Of a stretch of 64,000 nt of DNA, positions 32,822 through 44,804 are shown piece by piece (position 1 is the first letter of the stretch; each line of letters starts with the position of its first letter). The DNA is from Clusia tigrina (lineage: Eukaryota > Arthropoda > Insecta > Diptera > Clusiidae), in contig OV050031.1 in NCBI GenBank assembly GCA_920105625.2, forward strand, positions 125,830,275-125,894,274. The letters are read 5' to 3'. The notes beneath the pieces are model-generated. The model saw only the letters and a program-made list of their open reading frames with translations, was not told where the DNA came from and did not search any database. The translations under genes were made by a program, and so were the position numbers.

Positions 32822-34058
32822 CTAGTGTTCAACCTCCGCTCCCGGAAGACTTTGTTGGGCGAGCTCGCATCCTTCCTTGAACCTCCTGATTTCCGTCCTG
32901 AGATCGTAAATCTCAACGCCAGAAATCATAGGCACAAGCTTCTCCACAGCTTTGGCCACCTCCAGAATGCTCATTCTGACTGTCGAGTTAACCACCACAG
33001 GAAAAACTGTATCGCTCACCTCTTGTGTACCTAATTGGCTATTAATCCCCGCTTCCAATAGATACTTAACCAGATCCTGGCGCAAACTTAGTGGCCGCCG
33101 TGCTTCCAGCCGAGTTGGCGTGTCGTATATAGGCTCTTCCGACTGAAACGCTTTATCCTTTTCCCCTGCGCTCGTCGGTTGAGTCGCTGCTTTCTTATTC
33201 ACCTGCGATTCGCGCTGTGCCTGGTCTTCAATGAAACTAATCGGTAGCCCTCCTAAATTGCAATCCCTCACTACTATTTTCGGAACGAGATGTCCTCGGG
33301 TACACTGGGGCGTCAAGTATCCAGATCCTCCTACTTCTGGTATCGAAACTTGAACCGTCTGCGTTTGTATTTTCGACGTCGACACTGACCTTGGCCTCAC
33401 CTGGGATGGCTTCACTTCCACCATCGCTCCCCTAAATTTAAAATTCTCTTGCTCTAACAAAGAAGTTTCCTCCTCTGTTTCCTCGAGCCGTCTTGAGAGT
33501 TCCTTAGTTTTATTTTGAAGGAATTCTCTGTCAACTTTCAGATCTTCCTTTTCCTTACGTACTTCCTCTAATTCTTTTTCCCTCTTGCTCAAGATAGCAG
33601 TCAGCGCCAAATCGGCTGCTTCCAAAGGCGATATTCTACCCCTTACTCTGGCCTCCTCCCAACAACGTCTGGGCTTCAGTCTTACCCGCGCTGGCTTCGA
33701 AATGTTCGAATACCCTCCAGGTGAAAAGATTCACCTCTGTTTTTATTGCTTTTAGCTCGTCCTGTGCGTCTTCTTTGTTCTTTAACGGAGACCCACTCGG
33801 TGCCTCAATTGTTGCTAAATCCGTCTCGAATACCTTGAGCCACCCTGACACTAAATTTTCCACATATCCAGGAAAATTCGTCGCAAAGTATTCGTCGTCC
33901 CTACAGACCTCCTTGTGCGGCAGTAATTTTACGTGGTTGTTTTGAAATTTTTCCACCAAACCTCGGTCCTTCCTGAAGTTGGAAATCAACCTCTGTACCT
34001 CTTTGCCCACCACTTCCTGGGATTTCAGCAACTCCTTCACTTCCTTCGATAGTCCCAT
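32822..34058 (-). pseudogene. Gypsy gag N-terminal region with coiled coil
   Basis: Two frames. 33636-34058 (140 codons) starts MGLSKEVKELLKSQ and is helical. 33625-32822 (267 codons) begins with a strong coiled coil (repeats of E/K with L at heptad spacing, near residues 12-62), then a P/S/T-rich linker and the N-terminal capsid. A single shift near 33630 separates them. The likely gag start is the ATG at 34056-34058. Confidence 0.7.
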
Positions 34059-34878
34059 GTACTATAATAAATATCCCGTTGAACAACCCAATCTCAAAGA
34101 AAAATCTCCATGCATCTGTTAAAAAAAAAAAAAAAATCCTCCCAATTCGCTAAAACCGAAATCGGATTTACAGGCAAAAATGTCTTGATTCATTCCCGGA
34201 AATTCGAATCCATATTTAAAAATAAACCGGTAACGTATGCGCATCGTAATAATAGCATTTAAATGTTTTCTCCAACATTTCTACGTAAATCGTAGTTTCC
34301 TAACTACAAAAACTTTGATGCAACAACTCGTGTTGTTAGCACCTCTTCACCTAATTTCCTAAACTCAAATATTTAAATCATCTTTGTTTTGATTTCAAAA
34401 CAATATAAATTGAAACATATATATGTCCCTACCAACAAACAAACACAAATCCCCTATCATAACCGTACGAACCCTATACCGTGGCACGTTCTTTCCGAAC
34501 CAAACCAACCGGTATACACAAGTTCGCAATTCAATAACGCAAAAACCGTGAATTAACCTAATTTCAGTGAAACAACCCTATTCAACCTGACCGTAAGTAA
34601 AAAATTTTCCTTTTGGGTCGACCTATTGTCACCTAACCGCAGCGGCTAATCAGCCCCAATGCTGCTTCTTCTGCATGACCGGCGCAAAACCGCCCACACG
34701 GCCACCGAAAAATCGTCGACAAAATTTACTTAGATACTAGAATGTCCTACTATAGACATACTCAACATTTTCGTTCCCTCCATTAAACTCCTTTGAGTTG
34801 GTTATCCTAACGTTGCTAGTAGTAGTTTCCCGTTGGTGGATTCCCACGTAGGAATGCTATTTCCTGGCACTCGACGTT
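34059..34878 (-). other. Gypsy 5' leader
   Basis: About 820 bases between gag and the primer-binding site. It has an A-run near 34121-34136 and no open frame of note. This would hold the packaging and leader signals of the element RNA. Confidence 0.6.
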
Positions 34879-34898
34879 GGATCCTACCGGCTGCGCCA
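34879..34898 (-). promoter_or_regulatory. Gypsy primer-binding site, tRNA-Ser type
   Basis: The minus strand reads TGGCGCAGCCGGTAGGATCC beside the 5' LTR. The first 18 bases complement the 3' end of insect tRNA-Ser (ending in ...ATCCTACCGGCTGCG plus CCA), as in several gypsy-group elements. Confidence 0.82.
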
Positions 34899-34900
34899 AT

Positions 34901-35130
34901 TGTTGCGTTCTCCGAGCGTTAGCTGTGGCAATGCGCCCTGCAGGTGCCTGTCGCCTGTGCATCCTAGCCGGACCTGTAAAACACTTGCCGACTGCGGCGT
35001 AAACACAACACACACCGTTCGCTTTCGGAAATATACAACATTTATTTATTCTTAATCCACTATAAGAGTGGTTATTTATAGTCTTAATTCTAGCTACATA
35101 ATTATTTTTATAACCTACTTAGGTGTTCCA
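34901..35130 (-). repeat. Gypsy 5' LTR
   Basis: About 230 bases, TG/CA ends, longer than the 3' LTR by an insertion of about 8 bases near 35062-35070. Confidence 0.88.
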
Positions 35131-35425
35131 ATTACGCAGGTGTTGACCCAAAACAACAATCGCAATGAGCCAGTTCATACCAAATGCCTATGGTGCATTT
35201 TAGCCCTAGTTTTTGTGTCACTGTGTAATTGTAACACCTGTGAAATTCATATATGTAATGTTAGTTAATGCTACAACCGGTCGATAGGCTACTTGGGTTG
35301 TGTCGCGAGTCAACTACTCGTAGGTAGTCGTATCTTGACTCGCAACAGTACCTATAGTCTGTAAGATTTAACTATCAGTAGACTAAAATAAATAAATAAA
35401 TACAAAATAAATAAATAAATGCTGA
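35131..35425 (+). other. Probable 3' UTR and tail of the CR1-like element
   Basis: Follows the gypsy LTR. It ends in repeated AAATAAATAAAT at about 35384-35420, a usual tail for this group. This fits the 3' end of the CR1/Jockey-group element interrupted at 24919, but no coding motif proves it. Confidence 0.45.
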
Positions 35426-35807
35426 AATACTCGGATCACGTTTGCAACAGTGGAAATTTCTCTGGAGGGAAACGAAAGTCAATCATTTTAGAGAAACGAA
35501 TAAAGTGCTATTGCCATTCTTCGAGAAGATAAAACAAATTTGTTTCTGCAAACACATCAATGCTTTGTGTCGAACAATGAATCAACCATATGACAAATAT
35601 GAATGGCGACGGTTCTAAATACATATAAATAAATGCATATTAGAAATAAAATGCCGTCGATGCCAATTACTCATACGTAAGCAATTTTGGGATTGATCAA
35701 GTACAACGAACATAAATGGAAAATTTGCGGCTATTCAAAGGTATTTGATAATTTTGAAGTAGGATATTAATTTAAACTAAATGATTACGCATAAATTCCT
35801 GGTTATT

Positions 35808-36130
35808 GGCATGTTGATTGGAATGCAGAGCGGCTACACGATATAATGTTCCTTTCTTTGTCTGTGGGATAGTCGACCAACAGCGCATCACTACGAAAAA
35901 CAAGAATGACCCCCTCTAGACCATTCTTCACTAGAAAGAAAAAACATCCTTAACAATTCGCTAACGGTCACTTAAGGTTTTACTTCCTCCACTACATATT
36001 AAACTGGGCCTCATAAAGAATGTCTCTAAAGCACTCGACCGAGACGGGGCGGCTTTCCAGTACTTAACTCATCTGTTTCAGAAGATTTCTTACGCCAAAA
36101 TAAAAGAAGCCTTTTAAGAGCAGAAATGAG
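35808..36130 (+). pseudogene. Fragment of an unnamed arthropod repeat-protein family
   Basis: The + strand reads IGMQSGYT, a stop, then SFLCLWDSR, and later KVLLPPLHIKLGLIKNVSKALDRDGAAFQYL. I recall this combination from large uncharacterised proteins scattered in arthropod genomes, often beside transposons. Two frames and a stop are needed, so it is a fossil. Function of the family is not known to me. Confidence 0.45.
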
Positions 36131-36239
36131 TCAAATGACAACGAGGATAATTGTTATAAGAGAGTTGCCAGAAAGCAGACGACGGCATATAATTTCTATG
36201 CAATCCAGTCTATTTCAAGTAAAAGCTGAAGAAACTATA

Positions 36240-37395
36240 TAGAACAATGCTGATGAGTGGCGGCCCACCATGCATAATGAAATGGATATCTTGAAAGCCG
36301 AGTGAACCCGAGTGATTTACTCAAAGCTGAAGAATGGCATACATTCAAAATCAACGATAGGCTTATCAGAAGTGAGGTCAACCAGAGTACATACTTACAA
36401 ATATCAAATGATTATATTATTTATGTTACGCTTTACGACGACGATATTTGGATATTAAGTAGCAGATATGACGATGTCACTTGTAGACAAAAAACTGAGG
36501 AAGGAAGCGAGAAATCTTCATAACAGGGGCATCTTAAGTGGGTCTGCAGGAAAGTGCAGTATACTTTGTATAAGATTGACACATATAAATGCAGTTAAAA
36601 CGAATTTAGTTTTTTTGATTAGAGGGAGGGCGCTTGAAGGTTTTGTCCAGCCAACACTAAAGCGGGTAATTATTCAAATATCTAGGGATGTCAAATATCT
36701 TGTGGTGGTCCTTGACAGTAAGTTTCTCTCGAAAACACATGTTGGCCTAAAGGCAGCGGATGACTTTTAGGTTTTTGGTAGTGAAAGACAATTTTAGCAA
36801 TATGAGGTTTCTGGTCCAAATGATCCTACGCATCGGTGGTCGGGGAAAAAAGACTGTTTTTCAAGGGGGTGACATCCTTATATAGATTACACAGAACTGT
36901 TGCTATTTGTTGAACTGGAGCCTTGCCGACAACTTCTACCCTCGTTATTGATGCTCTGCTCAATCTTCCCGCACTAGATATTTTTATGTATGGAGAGGCA
37001 TTAGCAGCAGTTAAAACAAAATATGCAGTGGGTGGGTGCGCTTTGGAATCTTGAATATATTGTTGACACTTACATAGATACTGCTACCCTTTCATAGCCC
37101 GCATATCCTATAGATAAAGGCGCATATAAACTCCAAAGGATCACTAATGGTATGATCGTGCCACAGAGCTAGGTTGGCAGAAATATAGTATTTTCACCTA
37201 TGGCTTCATAACATCTATTGGATCAGGTTTCTTGCTTTTTCTGGAACTAAACGGTGTCCAGCTCCATTACGCCCTTGGTCGTTATGCTTCTATCTTTCAG
37301 GTCGACGTTTATGCGATCCTAATGGCGATGGACCGATATTACGGCATTATCGGGCCATGCTATTCGTGTTACTTGACACCAACTCTATATTGATC
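36240..37395 (+). pseudogene. LOA/R1-type RT and RNase H fragment
   Basis: A degenerate plus-strand fragment. The RT catalytic region reads LYDDDIWILSSRYDDV (about 36430-36480; YADD expected). A thumb-like stretch follows (KTNLVFLIRGRALEGF, then VKYLVVVLDSKFLSKTHV near 36690-36745). Near 37210-37320 an RNase H-like ELNGVQLHYALGRYASIFQVDVYAIL is seen. Frames shift repeatedly. Confidence 0.65.
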
Positions 37396-38470
37396 GTTTC
37401 CGTCACACGGATTCTTATACTGCTGAGACCTACGACATGTGGGAAATGAGCTAAACACACGAACAACTCGGAGCGGACAAATGTATTGATAACACAAAAA
37501 AAAGAGGTAACGTGTTAAATGGAATTCATATTAGTTTTTTACAAAACTGATTATTATAATTATATTGTTAAGAGTGGGAATTCTTTTATTCCACCTTACT
37601 TAAGCTGGGTCCTGGTAGATACACCAGACCCTTGTTTTATGGTTATGAAATAGCCTAGTTGCAAAACCAAGACTAATGTGGAATGAAGATACTGGTGCTT
37701 ATAACCAGAATGTCGGTAATTATGTGGGAAGTAGCCTAGGTACAAAACCAAGACTATTGTTGAGTGAAGGTACTAGTGCATATAATCAGAGCTCCGGAAT
37801 GACCAATTAAATAAAACACTTGTTGATAGGTTTCAAAGAACGGATACATATTTAATAATTTCACTTAATTTATACTATTACAATTGAGCCATTATTGCTT
37901 ACTTAGATATTTTACATATAAAATAAAACATAAACAAGTAATATAAAGGTAATGCAAAAAAACTACAATTAATGTGCACAAAGTGCTGATGCACGTGAAA
38001 ATTCTTTGTCAGCGATTTGCGCTGCCGTTGGCCGCAGTCAAGGGCGTGCTTTGCGGCGGTTGTTGACTTCGTTTAGAATGCAATATATATTAACACTAAA
38101 TTTTCAATTTCATTATTATTTTCTACAAAATTTTTTTAAAACAAGTTAATATTGTGATTGGAAGTTTGTGGAGAAAAGGGCAAAAGATAACAGGATTGAA
38201 AAATGTTGAAGGCTTCTTTGGAGTTGTTGTTGTCACTGAAACGGAAAATGTGGAAACGGAATAATCCATCGCGAAACTAGTCTGTATCTCTAGAGAGTTT
38301 AATAGTATTTGCGTGAACCAATCGATTTATATTGAATACCAAGAAGTGCTATGCGACTTGTCCCATCTGGACTCAGAAAACGAAAAAAGTTATAAAAAAT
38401 GCTCCAGTTAAACCCATGATATCACTGGTAGAAGTGAAACTTATTTTGTCAAATGAACTAACAATTTTTC
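37396..38470. other. Unassigned; possible old LTR
   Basis: No coding sequence seen. It starts a possible LTR at TGTTAAGAGTGGG (37567) and includes an AATAAA near 37812. Since gypsy RT sequence lies just downstream on the same strand, a decayed 5' LTR and leader is plausible, but no second LTR copy is in the window. Confidence 0.3.
37647..37800 (+). repeat. Short tandem repeat, two imperfect units of about 78 bp
   Basis: The segments starting tagcctag at 37652 and 37731 share GCAAAACCAAGACTA or TACAAAACCAAGACTA, then AGTGAAGGTACTAGTGC-like sequence and ATAA(C/T)CAGA. About 80 percent match by eye. Confidence 0.6.
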
Positions 38471-38990
38471 AGCATCCAAGATGTTTTACCTTACGGTAAC
38501 CAACGCGTAGTTGAGCACCAATTTAAGGAATGGCTTGATGAAGGAATTATTTGGCCAAATTTTTCCGACTATGCACCACCGATTGTTTTAGCTTCCAAGA
38601 AAGATGGAATCAAACGTCTTTGTTGTGGCTATCGTAAGTTGAACGAGGTAATCCGTGTCCATTTCTCCATGCCGCTATTCTCCATGACGCTGTTTCGCAA
38701 AAACTGCAAAAAGGTAGATTGTGGATTAGATACCACTAGAAGATGGATCCAGGAAATGAACAATATTCGTTCCACATCGTAGCCAGTACGAATTTTTATA
38801 CGTACCATTCGGTATATCGAAATCACCAGCGGTATTTAGTGGGTACATTTCAGCAATTTTCCGAGAACTAATTGAAGATGGTACGAATATGGTATATATT
38901 GCCGATATTGGCATACCATCCAAAGATGTAGGTGAGGGTATCGAGAAGTTAAGGAAAGTACTGAGTATGGCTGAACGATCTAAGAATAAA
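38470..38990 (+). pseudogene. Ty3/gypsy RT fragment (old)
   Basis: Reads through several frames: VEHQFKEWLDEGIIWPNFSDYAPPIVLASKKDGIKRL (here shortened), YRKLNEV, then QYEFLYVPFGI and SPAVF, and PSKDVGEGIEKLRKVL near 38920-38960. These are RT motifs 1-5 of a gypsy family different from the 25-35 kb element. It stops at 38990, where minus-strand CR1-like sequence starts. Confidence 0.75.
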
Positions 38991-38999
38991 TTCAAAATT

Positions 39000-39985
39000 A
39001 AATTCAAATTTATTAAATTTAAAAAGAGTTCGCATATAAGACAATGTATTTTAAATGCAGCAAGAAATAGCAGAATAACAACGAATTATATACAACAGAA
39101 ACTACTTAAAACTAAGCCTAAAAATATAAACTAAATGGCACTAAGTTATTATTATATATACAAAAAAAATTTAATATTTAAATAAGTTAAATAAATAATT
39201 AAACAATGCAAAAAAAAAATTTAAATAAGTTAAGATCAAATAAATAATTGAAGAAATAAATAATTAAATATATAAATAAATAATTTTTATGAAATAAGGA
39301 AAAGTCAGAACAGGAAGACAATGAAAAACAGAAAGGATACATAAATTTGAAAAGGAAAAAAGAAAAACTGTATGAAGAGATGTAGTGAGAAGTTGTGCTT
39401 ACTTGAGATACTCTTAATTCCCAAAGGCAACAAATTCCACAACCTGATGGCGTTCACATAAAAGAGTCTATTCGAATTAAAATTCTTGTAATTAGGGACT
39501 AAGAGGTTGATATTTCTCCTCGATTTACAAATCTTCAACTTTATAACATTCCGTAAGGTATAGTATACCTTACTCACCACAGAATTGATGTGATCCTCAC
39601 GGATTGTGCGGAGGTAATGTGGTATTTCTACGTTTTTGACTATTTCAACAAATTTAAGTTTAGTATCATTTAGTGAACTTGTTTGTATATCAGAGAGAGA
39701 ATAACCAGACTTGGAAATCGGGAGGACATATGATTTTTGGGAGTTGAGCTTCAACCTATAGCTCATTCTGTTATTATCATCAAGTCTTTGTTTACCCTAG
39801 CACATAAATCATCAATAAGACCAATAAGTCTGGACAAATACAATTGAAGGTCATCAGTATATGCATGCATTGTCACAAGACGACACTTACTGAAAATGTC
39901 ATCTACGAACTGTGTAAATAAAAGTGCATCAAGTACTGAGGCATCCCACAGGTTAAATTAGTGAACGCAGACACACTCTATCACA
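39000..39985 (-). pseudogene. CR1/Jockey-group RT, 3' half
   Basis: Minus strand. FVDDIFSKCR and then HAYTDDLQLYLSRLIGLIDDLC (catalytic YADD as YTDD) lie at about 39800-39930. The frame 39305-39766 (153 codons) follows with LKLNSQKSYVLPI and ends with FYVNAIRLWNLLPLGI, the usual end of such ORF2s. It continues 5' beyond the R1 element at 44515-44690. An A/T-rich tail leads to about 39000. Confidence 0.7.
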
Positions 39986-40683
39986 CCCTAGCCACTTTTT
40001 TGTGAAGAGCGAAGTGACGGTTACAATTTTTTTGATGCGAAATTTTTTTCTGAAAATCTACCAAGGTAGTAATAATAAATTTTGCGAAATTTGTGGAAAG
40101 GATAGCCGAATAGCTAACCCTGGTGATAAGTGATAAGTGTAAATTTGCGACCGTAAAATAAATAAGGTATTTGATTTGTAGTTCCTTCAGTGAGTTGCGG
40201 CAGTTTTGCCTCTGTTTCGCTCATCCGCACGACAGAGCGTAAACTGCAGCGACCTCCGCCTGCATAGTGCAAGTTGAGCAGTGGTTTGGCGAAAATACCA
40301 GCCCCTGTGCAGCGAAGTGTAATCTAGGAGGAACACTGTTAATACGGCAATTTATGTGCCTAGGCGAATATAAGTTTATTCCTTTAAACTTAATTATTTT
40401 GCCTACGCGCCGCGACTTATGCAAGTTCCCGCCTCTCAATTGGTTTATCGGAAAAATTGAGAGAGCGTTGGAAGCTGTGCACTTTGTGTAGTGGAGGAGT
40501 GCAGCGCGCTCATCTGAGCAAAGAGAGAGAGACTCTAAAAAAAAATAAAAAAAGTGTTGCCAACGCCGTTGGACGAAAGCTAAGTATTGTATTTAGTGTG
40601 TTTTACTTTTTCCCCTTTCCCCCCTCTTTTTGCCCTTTCTTTAATTTTTTAAGGGTAAAAAGGGAAAATAAAATTAGTTATAA
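39986..40683 (+). other. R1 5' region
   Basis: About 700 bases ahead of ORF1 with a short AGAGAGAGAGA run near 40520 and a T/C-rich tract near 40605-40640. No gene is supported. Confidence 0.5.
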
Positions 40684-41470
40684 TTGTTGTTATTAATACC
40701 ATTTTTAGTTCTAATTTTTGAGTTTTTGGATAGGAAAACAAGTGTTCAGCGATCGCCTCCCGAGGGTCGAAAAATAATTTTAGGTACTACTGCGCGACTA
40801 GTCGCAAGAGTAAATGCTGCAGGAAGCGGCGGATGCGGTTCTCCAGGGGAGGATAGCGCAGAGCGCGCTACGGCCGACCCATGTGGCGAAGAGGTATTAA
40901 CACCCACAACGAATATGGATCCTAGCGACACTCTGGCAAAAATGGGGAAGAAAATAGAGGAGCTGACCATCATGATGGACAGCCAAAGGAGTATAAATAA
41001 GGCAATGAGGGCCATTTTGGGTTATATCAGCACTCTGCAGACGGCGGAGGGAGAAGAGAGAGGCAAGAGAAATTTGGGGGAGGCTATGGTGAAGGCAAAC
41101 CAAACATCACCGATGATCGGCTGTAGAGCGCAGGCAAAGAGAGCTAAAACAGACTTTCAACCCAATGGGATGGCAGAGGTTTCACCGCTACCAACCAAAA
41201 AGCGTACAAGGGTCGCCTCACCAAAGAAGTTGCAGCAAGTCTCTGAGCCAGAATAGCAATTGGTGAAACTGAAGAAAAGTGCCAAAAAGGATATGGGAGC
41301 TAAAGAGCCCCCAAGAGCCATGCGGAGAACAGAAAAAGAAATCCGACCAAGGCCCGATGCGCTGATCATTGCATGTGTTGTGTAGGAAGTGCGGAGAGAG
41401 GGGCCACATGTCAGCAACGTGCATTAATAAAGAAAAGTGCGCCCTATGTCTGGGCGATCATATATGTATA
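40684..41470 (+). pseudogene. R1 ORF1 (Gag-like) with zinc knuckles
   Basis: The 190-codon frame 40684-41256 carries the helical N-terminal region (DTLAKMGKKIEELTIMMDSQ) and a basic linker. After a TAG the sequence continues out of frame to two knuckle-like motifs near 41393-41465, CRKCGERGHMSATC and CALCLGDH. This is an RNA-binding ORF1 of the R1 type. Confidence 0.7.
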
Positions 41471-41489
41471 TACCAACAGGCGAAGAGAA

Positions 41490-42540
41490 ATAGTGGCCTA
41501 TGAGAATAAAATACTGTGCCGCAGTCCAAGACCTATTGCTACAAATGGTGTCTAAGCAGAAATTCGACCTGGCTCTACTGTGCGAATAGTATAAGAACAT
41601 CGACGGTCACGAATGGATGGCGGATGCCAGAAGTAAAGCAGCTATCTGGGCTCTAAATGGCAGGTACTCTCAGCAAAAAATGGCGCCCAGAGATAACGGC
41701 TACAACCGGGTCAAACTCGATGGCGTATAATTCTTCTCCTGTTATGCCCCGCCTAGCATGAGTATAGACGACTTCGAACGCATGCTCACAAATATGGTGG
41801 AAGAGGCCCGGGGGAAATCTCCAGTGGTTATTGGTGGGGACTTTAATGCTTGGTCCACGACTTGGGGAAGCCTTCGTACAAACCAGCACCCTTTTTCTTG
41901 AAGTGTCTGGCGCCCTTGAACCACGTGCTTCTCAACCAAGGTGGTCAATACACATTCGACTTTTGCCCACAATACCGTTGCACGCATCGCACGATGGTCC
42001 ATCAGCAGCATCTACACGCACAGCGATCACTTAGCGATAGTTATCGAAATGGACGACGCTGCACAACGGGCGCAGAATGCGCAGACGGAAAGCAGAAGGC
42101 ACAGACGGAAAGGCTGGAAAATGCGGTCTTTTGATGCGGATATGTTTGAGCTGGTTTGGAGAGAAGATTGTATCAACACGGATACTGCCACGAACATGAC
42201 AGAACATGGCACTAACGGGCTCAGCAAAGCCTGTAACGCGGCAATGCCAAGGGTGGTAAGCCGGCACTTCAGGAAGCCAGTTTACTGGTGGAATGAAGAG
42301 ATCGCAGCAGCCAGAAGGGCGTGCATCCAGGCCCGCTGGAAGGCACAGAGGGCACAAAATCATCAAACATGGGAGACTTTCCGAGCAAACTACAGAAATT
42401 GCCGGAAAGCACTGAAGGTGGCCATCCGGAGTAGCAAAAATGAGTGCTTTAAGTCGCTGTGTGCGAAAGAGGATTTGGACCCATGGGGAATAGCATATAA
42501 AGTGGTCATGAGCAAGTTAAAGGCCCCCACAGCCGACTGA
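41490..42540 (+). pseudogene. R1 ORF2 endonuclease
   Basis: Motifs across several frames: SKQKFDLALLCE (catalytic Glu region), YNRVKLDGV, FFSCYAPPSMSIDDFERML, then VVIGGDFNAWSTTWGS and YTHSDHLAIVIE (catalytic SDH) near 42025. The frame 41941-42540 continues into the linker with YWWNEEIAAARRACIQA. Stops at several places mark decay. Confidence 0.75.
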
Positions 42541-43620
42541 TGTCACTCTAATGAGCGCTATTGTAGTCACTCTATTTCCGAAACTGGCAGATAGAATACA
42601 CCACCAATGACAGGTCCCAAATGACGACATACCAGGGGTCACCACCAGCGACTTACTAGTTGCATTGGGAAAAATCGATGACAAAGAGGCTCCCGGTCTG
42701 GACGGCATCCCGAACGTGGCTCTAAAAACTTCAATAAATACGAGGCCAGATGAATATGTACAACGCTCGCATTAGGGAAGGGGTATTCCCGGCTAGATGG
42801 AAACGGCAGCGGCTGGTGTTACTGCTCAAGCCGGGGAAACAACCAGACCAACCGTCAGCATATCGTCCGTTGTGTATGTTAGACACTATGGGCAAAGTCT
42901 TGGAAAGAATTATCTGCGAACGACTCCAGGAAGTGTTTGAAAAAAAGGACAGGCTCTCCGAGCGTCAATATGGTTTCCGAAAGGGACGTTCAACTGTAGA
43001 CGCAATCCAAGCCGTAATGGATATAGCCCAAGAAGCAACGAGTGGCGAACGATGGCGTTCCGGCAGGAAAAAATACTGCGCGGTGGTTACGTTGGACATA
43101 AAAAATGCGTTCAACTCAGCGAGCTGGCCGCTGATTATGGATGCGTTACATAATTTCGGCGTGCCAGTATACCTACAACAGCTGATATCAGCAGAGCAGA
43201 GTGTTACTATAAGACACGGATACGGGAGTTGGACGCTATCAAATCACGGGTGGCGTCCCACAAAGATCGGTACTAGTCCCTACTCTCTGGAACGTCATGT
43301 ACGAAGTCGTACTATGTTTGGACCTACCAACGGATGTAACACTAATCGGGAACGCGGACGACATCGATATGGTGGCGGTGGCAAAACACATCCACACGCT
43401 GCAGACGAAATGCAACGATGCAATTGTGCGTGTGAGTGAATGGCTTAGCAGGGCAAAGCTAGAACTGGCAGTTCAAAAATTATATCCCAACCACAGCTCC
43501 GGTACTTATTGATTCCAGGCTCACGTTCAAAGAGGATATTAAAGCAGTCTGTGAAAAAGCTACTTCTGTAAGTGGGGTACTCACACGTCTGATGCCGAAT
43601 AGAGGCGCCCGGTAAAGCCA
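42541..43620 (+). pseudogene. R1 ORF2 reverse transcriptase
   Basis: The frame 42750-43439 (229 codons) has LLKPGKQPDQPSAYRPLCML, then QYGFRKGRSTVDAI, VTLDIKNAFNSASW (catalytic Asp) and a damaged PQG region. NADDIDMVAVAKH (YADD expected) follows at about 43340-43385 in a shifted frame. Confidence 0.75.
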
Positions 43621-43899
43621 ACGGAAGCTGCTGTCAAAGGTAATGAGCTCCATCATACTGTATGCCGCCCCAATATGGGTGGATGCCACTAGGGTGAAAA
43701 CAGACACCAAATGCATACAGTCAGCATATAGACACTGTATCGGACGAAGCAATTGGCGTCATACCTTGTAAACCGCCCATTGACTTGCTGGCGAAGGAGT
43801 TACACCGCCTCTACAAATAGAGAACGAGACCTACAAACGTCGACAAAGCAGTGGAAGGAGCCAATAGCAACGCAGATGGGAACAAACGGAAAAAGGTAG

Positions 43900-44329
43900 A
43901 TGGACCTGCAGGCTGATCCCATGCGTAACAACATGGGTAACAAGAAAGCATGGAGAGCTAAACGACTATGTCACCCAGCTACTAAGTGGCCACGGATGCT
44001 ATAAGCAGTACCTACGAGTATTTGAGCGGAAGTTTGATGAGGACCCGTACTGCCCGCACTGCCCGGTGATGCACGAGAACGCACAGCACGTGTTTTTCGA
44101 CTGCCAGCAATTTAAGGACATCCGGGAGATACTGGGTGTTGTCCTGGAGGAGCCCCCAACGATGGACAACCACTGTGAGCACATGTGCGATACGCTCACT
44201 AAGTGGGAAGCAGTATGCTCGGCAGCTGCCACCATTATGATTGCGCTGCGAAAAGCAGAGCGAGCGCGCTTTGATGAACTCAATGGCCAGCGTCATGCGG
44301 AACCCGAAATACATAGGACTGACACATAG
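43900..44329 (+). pseudogene. R1 ORF2 C-terminal region
   Basis: Reads LNDYVTQLLSGHGCYKQYLRVF, then a CPHCP motif and HVFFDC (Cys/His pattern), then a helical tail typical of R1 ORF2 ends. The stop is at 44327. A 3' UTR of about 175 bases ends near an A-run at 44494-44502. Confidence 0.75.
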
Positions 44330-44514
44330 ACTGAAATAATATTGACGTCCGAGAAGTAAATGCTATTACGGCCTCACGACGTAAAATCTAATCGGTGTCT
44401 CCGGGGGGAACACCGTAATGACGAGAGGACGTTTTAGCGGAGTTAGAGTCCCGCACTGACGGGGACTTTAGATGTTTTCCTCCTCGATAAATATAAAAAA
44501 AACAACCTAACCAT

Positions 44515-44700
44515 TTGAGACCTTCCAACCAATTAACTATTCAACATTCGGACCGCCGAGGTGGAAAATCCAAAATTCAACTGTAGCTTTTCACATATTA
44601 ATGAATGATCTACAGAATCGAATGCTTTAGAAAAATCTAACAGACTAAGCAGGTTCAAGTGTACCATATCAAATGTGACGTGAAGTAAATGTCAGTTACT
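44515..44700 (-). pseudogene. CR1/Jockey-group RT, 5' part, interrupted by R1
   Basis: Minus strand reads LLDFSKAFDSVDHSLICEKLQLNFGF, the first RT catalytic Asp motif. The following RT sequence resumes across the R1 element at about 39985. The 5' end is lost near 44700. Confidence 0.7.
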
Positions 44701-44804
44701 GAAACGTGGTGTGACGTGTGTGGGAGTCATTGTCCAAAATTCTACGATCGACTATCCAAAGAAAAATAATTGTCCTAATTTTAATTAAAGGAAAAAAAGA
44801 AACA

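Larger units (their letters stand above)
24919..35130 (-). mobile_element. Ty3/gypsy LTR retrotransposon, 10.2 kb
   Basis: Two LTRs (24919-25140 and 34901-35130) enclose, on the minus strand, a tRNA-Ser-type primer-binding site, gag, protease, RT-RNase H, integrase and two extra frames near the 3' LTR. The LTRs differ by about 6 substitutions plus indels. Flanks are tgtac on the left and attac on the right, only a partial target duplication. The element sits in the 3' region of the CR1-like element. RT order and integrase place it in Ty3/gypsy; the finer clade is not assigned. Confidence 0.92.
39986..44505 (+). mobile_element. R1-clade non-LTR retrotransposon, degenerate
   Basis: About 4.5 kb inside the minus-strand CR1-like RT. 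It has ORF1 with Cys/His knuckles, endonuclease, RT and a C-terminal Cys/His motif, but no RNase H, as expected in the R1 clade. The ends CCTAGCCACTTT (39987-39998) and CCTAACCATTT (44506-44516) may be a mutated target duplication. Every ORF is broken. Confidence 0.78.
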
